Source of the DNA: JBOGUF01 sp050696075
Lineage (GTDB): Bacteria > Chloroflexota > Chloroflexia > Thermomicrobiales > UBA6265
Assembly: GCA_050696075.1 (NCBI GenBank)
Contig: JBOGUF010000081.1
Coordinates: 1-13,809, forward strand
DNA length: 13,809 nucleotides
Direction of reading: 5' to 3'
The position numbers and the translations under genes are program-made. Below, in pieces: positions 12,368-13,809 of this stretch. Numbering within the stretch: position 1 is the stretch's first letter; each line of letters begins with the position of its first letter. The notes below the pieces were generated by a model. That model ran no database searches and had not been told where the DNA came from. It was given only the letters and a program-made list of their open reading frames with translations.

Positions 12368-13780
12368 ATGCGCGCGCTCGATCGACAGCAACACTACTCC
12401 CGACGCTCGCTGCTGCGAGGAGCTGGTGCGGCAACCCTGGCCGCAACGGTCCATCCCGTCCTGCACACCGGGACGCGAGGGGCCGCGCTGGTGCAAACCC
12501 CGGCCACACGCGACATCTCCGGCACCACGCTGAAGATCCTGCAATGGAGCCACTTCGTGCCCCGCTACGACGAGTGGTTCGACCAGGCACTCGTCCCGGC
12601 CTGGGCCGAGGCCAACGGCGTCGAGGTCACCGTGGACCACGTCAGCGCGGTCGACCTGCCGTCCGCGATCGCCGCCGAGATGGCCGGCGCGGAAGGGCAC
12701 GACCTGATCGAATACGTCGCCCCGCTCCCCCAATACGAACCGAGCGTGCTCGACCTGACCGACGTCGTGCAGGAGGCCAACCGCCGGCACGGCGAGCAGC
12801 TCGAACTGGCCCGGAGCTACTCCTTCAATCCGACAACCGAGATCTTTTACGGTTTCTGTCACGGCTATGCCCCCGACCCGGGCAACTACCGAAAGAGCTT
12901 GTGGGAGCAAGTCGGCCTGCCGGACGGCCCGACGAGCTGGCAAGAACTGCTCGATAGCGGATCGCGGATCAGGCAGGAACAAGGCATCCAGTTGGGGATC
13001 GGGATGTCGAACGAGGACGACTCGAACATGGCGGCCATGATGGTGCTGATGGCCTTTGGCGCCTCGGTCCAGGACGCGAACGAAAACGTCGTCATCAACT
13101 CGCCAGAGACGGTCGCCGCCGTCGAATACATGACGCGGCTCTACGAAGGCGCGATGACGCCGGAGGTCTTCGGCTGGAACCCGGCCTCCAACAACCAACT
13201 CCTGATCGCCGGCCAGGCCAGCTACATCCTCAACTCGATCTCGGCCTACCGCAGCGCGCAGACGGTGCAGCCGGAGGTCGCCGCCGACATCTTCTTCACC
13301 CCGCCGCTGGCGGGTCCGGACGGCGTCGCGCTGGCGAACGGCCACGCCGTCTTTGTCTACATGATCCCTAACTATGCCGAGTACCCGGATACCGCCAAGG
13401 AGTTCTTGCTCCACCTTGCCGCCAACTATGAGCAGGCGACATTGCAAAGTGAGCTGTACAACTTGCCCGCCTGGCCCGACCTCGCGCCGGAACTCGTCGC
13501 GGAGGGCGGCTGGCTCGACGCCGATCCATATAACTCCGAACCGGCGGACAAGCTGGCCGTGCTCAAGGACGCGGCGGACTGGTCCGTGAACCTGGGCTAT
13601 CCAGGTCCCTCCAACGCCGCGATCGGCGAGGTCTTCACGACCTACGTCCTGCCGAACATGTTCGCCGCGGCGGCGCGCGGGGAACTGACGCCCGCCGAGG
13701 CGGTCGCGGAAGCAGAGGACCGCATCACGCCGATCTTCGAGCGTTGGCGAGGCGAAGGGCTCATCGGCGGCGGCCAGTAG
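12368..13780 (+). CDS. Tat-exported extracellular solute-binding protein (ABC sugar-type, family 1)
   Basis: This 470-residue protein has a twin-arginine signal (SRRSLLRGAGAATLAATV, Arg12-Arg13), with the mature part starting near residue 40-45. No lipobox cysteine is seen, so the protein may be retained by an uncleaved signal or released. The mature part has the fold signals of carbohydrate-type binding proteins: TLKILQWSHFVPRYDEWF at the start, WEQVGLPDGPTSWQELLD, a GQASYILNS segment and ALANGHAVFVYMIPN, the last matching the usual 'G....I...S.....A..F..' region. The ligand cannot be read from the sequence. GGAGG lies 6 bases before the ATG. Permease genes would be expected downstream of the window. 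Confidence 0.88.
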   Translation: MRALDRQQHYSRRSLLRGAGAATLAATVHPVLHTGTRGAALVQTPATRDISGTTLKILQWSHFVPRYDEWFDQALVPAWAEANGVEVTVDHVSAVDLPSAIAAEMAGAEGHDLIEYVAPLPQYEPSVLDLTDVVQEANRRHGEQLELARSYSFNPTTEIFYGFCHGYAPDPGNYRKSLWEQVGLPDGPTSWQELLDSGSRIRQEQGIQLGIGMSNEDDSNMAAMMVLMAFGASVQDANENVVINSPETVAAVEYMTRLYEGAMTPEVFGWNPASNNQLLIAGQASYILNSISAYRSAQTVQPEVAADIFFTPPLAGPDGVALANGHAVFVYMIPNYAEYPDTAKEFLLHLAANYEQATLQSELYNLPAWPDLAPELVAEGGWLDADPYNSEPADKLAVLKDAADWSVNLGYPGPSNAAIGEVFTTYVLPNMFAAAARGELTPAEAVAEAEDRITPIFERWRGEGLIGGGQ

Positions 13781-13809
13781 TGAGGCATTCGGCGTTCGGC
13801 GCGTAACGT

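Noticed and set aside
12124..12957. Plus-strand ORF overlapping the solute-binding protein start
   Set aside because: Different frame, composition of a shadow (Arg/Pro-rich), and it would bury the good ribosome-binding site at 12357-12361.
12185..13447. 420-codon minus-strand ORF opposite the solute-binding protein
   Set aside because: High-GC shadow frame; the plus-strand frame has a Tat signal, a ribosome-binding site and family motifs.

Overview
The window (about 13.8 kb, high GC) is chromosomal and looks like a Chloroflexota bacterium of the Thermomicrobia type. The pointers are LysW-carrier lysine/arginine biosynthesis, T-box leaders in a high-GC genome, a Uma2-family protein and a Tat-exported ABC solute-binding protein. 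This placement is inference, since no rRNA or other marker is present.

Layout. Bases 1-196 (+) are the 3' end of a beta-ketoacyl-ACP synthase, ending in a heptamer repeat array (191-300). Everything from 298 to 12097 is on the minus strand. Reading in the direction of transcription, from high to low coordinates: a membrane-anchored SIMPL-domain protein (12097-11207); a Uma2 protein (11134-10568); argG (10320-9064) with its own promoter and a palindromic operator-like site; an arginine-type T-box leader (about 8897-8496); then a run of argF (8487-7387), a second argF paralogue (7350-6346), lysW (6225-6067), a degenerate ATP-grasp paralogue (5930-5043), lysK (5065-3983) and argX (3986-3024). 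A hairpin (3004-3023) ends this unit. A strong sigma-70-type promoter (2974-2946) then starts a lysine-type T-box leader (about 2939-2599) in front of lysX (2459-1566) and lysY (1344-298). The last gene (12368-13780, +) is a divergent extracellular solute-binding protein.

How it works together. LysW is the small acidic carrier whose C-terminal Glu is ligated to alpha-aminoadipate (by LysX, toward lysine) or glutamate (by ArgX, toward ornithine). LysY reduces the phosphorylated intermediate and LysK releases lysine or ornithine. ArgF and ArgG take ornithine to argininosuccinate. The kinase (LysZ), the aminotransferase (LysJ) and ArgH are not in the window. The two leaders read different tRNAs: the specifier of the lysX leader is a lysine codon (AAA or AAG) and that of the argF leader is an arginine codon (CGC). 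The carrier pathway is therefore split into a lysine-controlled and an arginine-controlled transcription unit.

Unusual features. (i) A third LysX/ArgX-like protein in the arginine unit has lost almost every ATP-grasp catalytic motif but keeps its frame. (ii) At least five different heptanucleotide tandem repeats occupy gene junctions, often forming the stop codon of the preceding gene. (iii) In both T-boxes, unrelated heptamer arrays fill the terminal loop of Stem II. (iv) The two tandem carbamoyltransferases carry substitutions in normally conserved active-site motifs.
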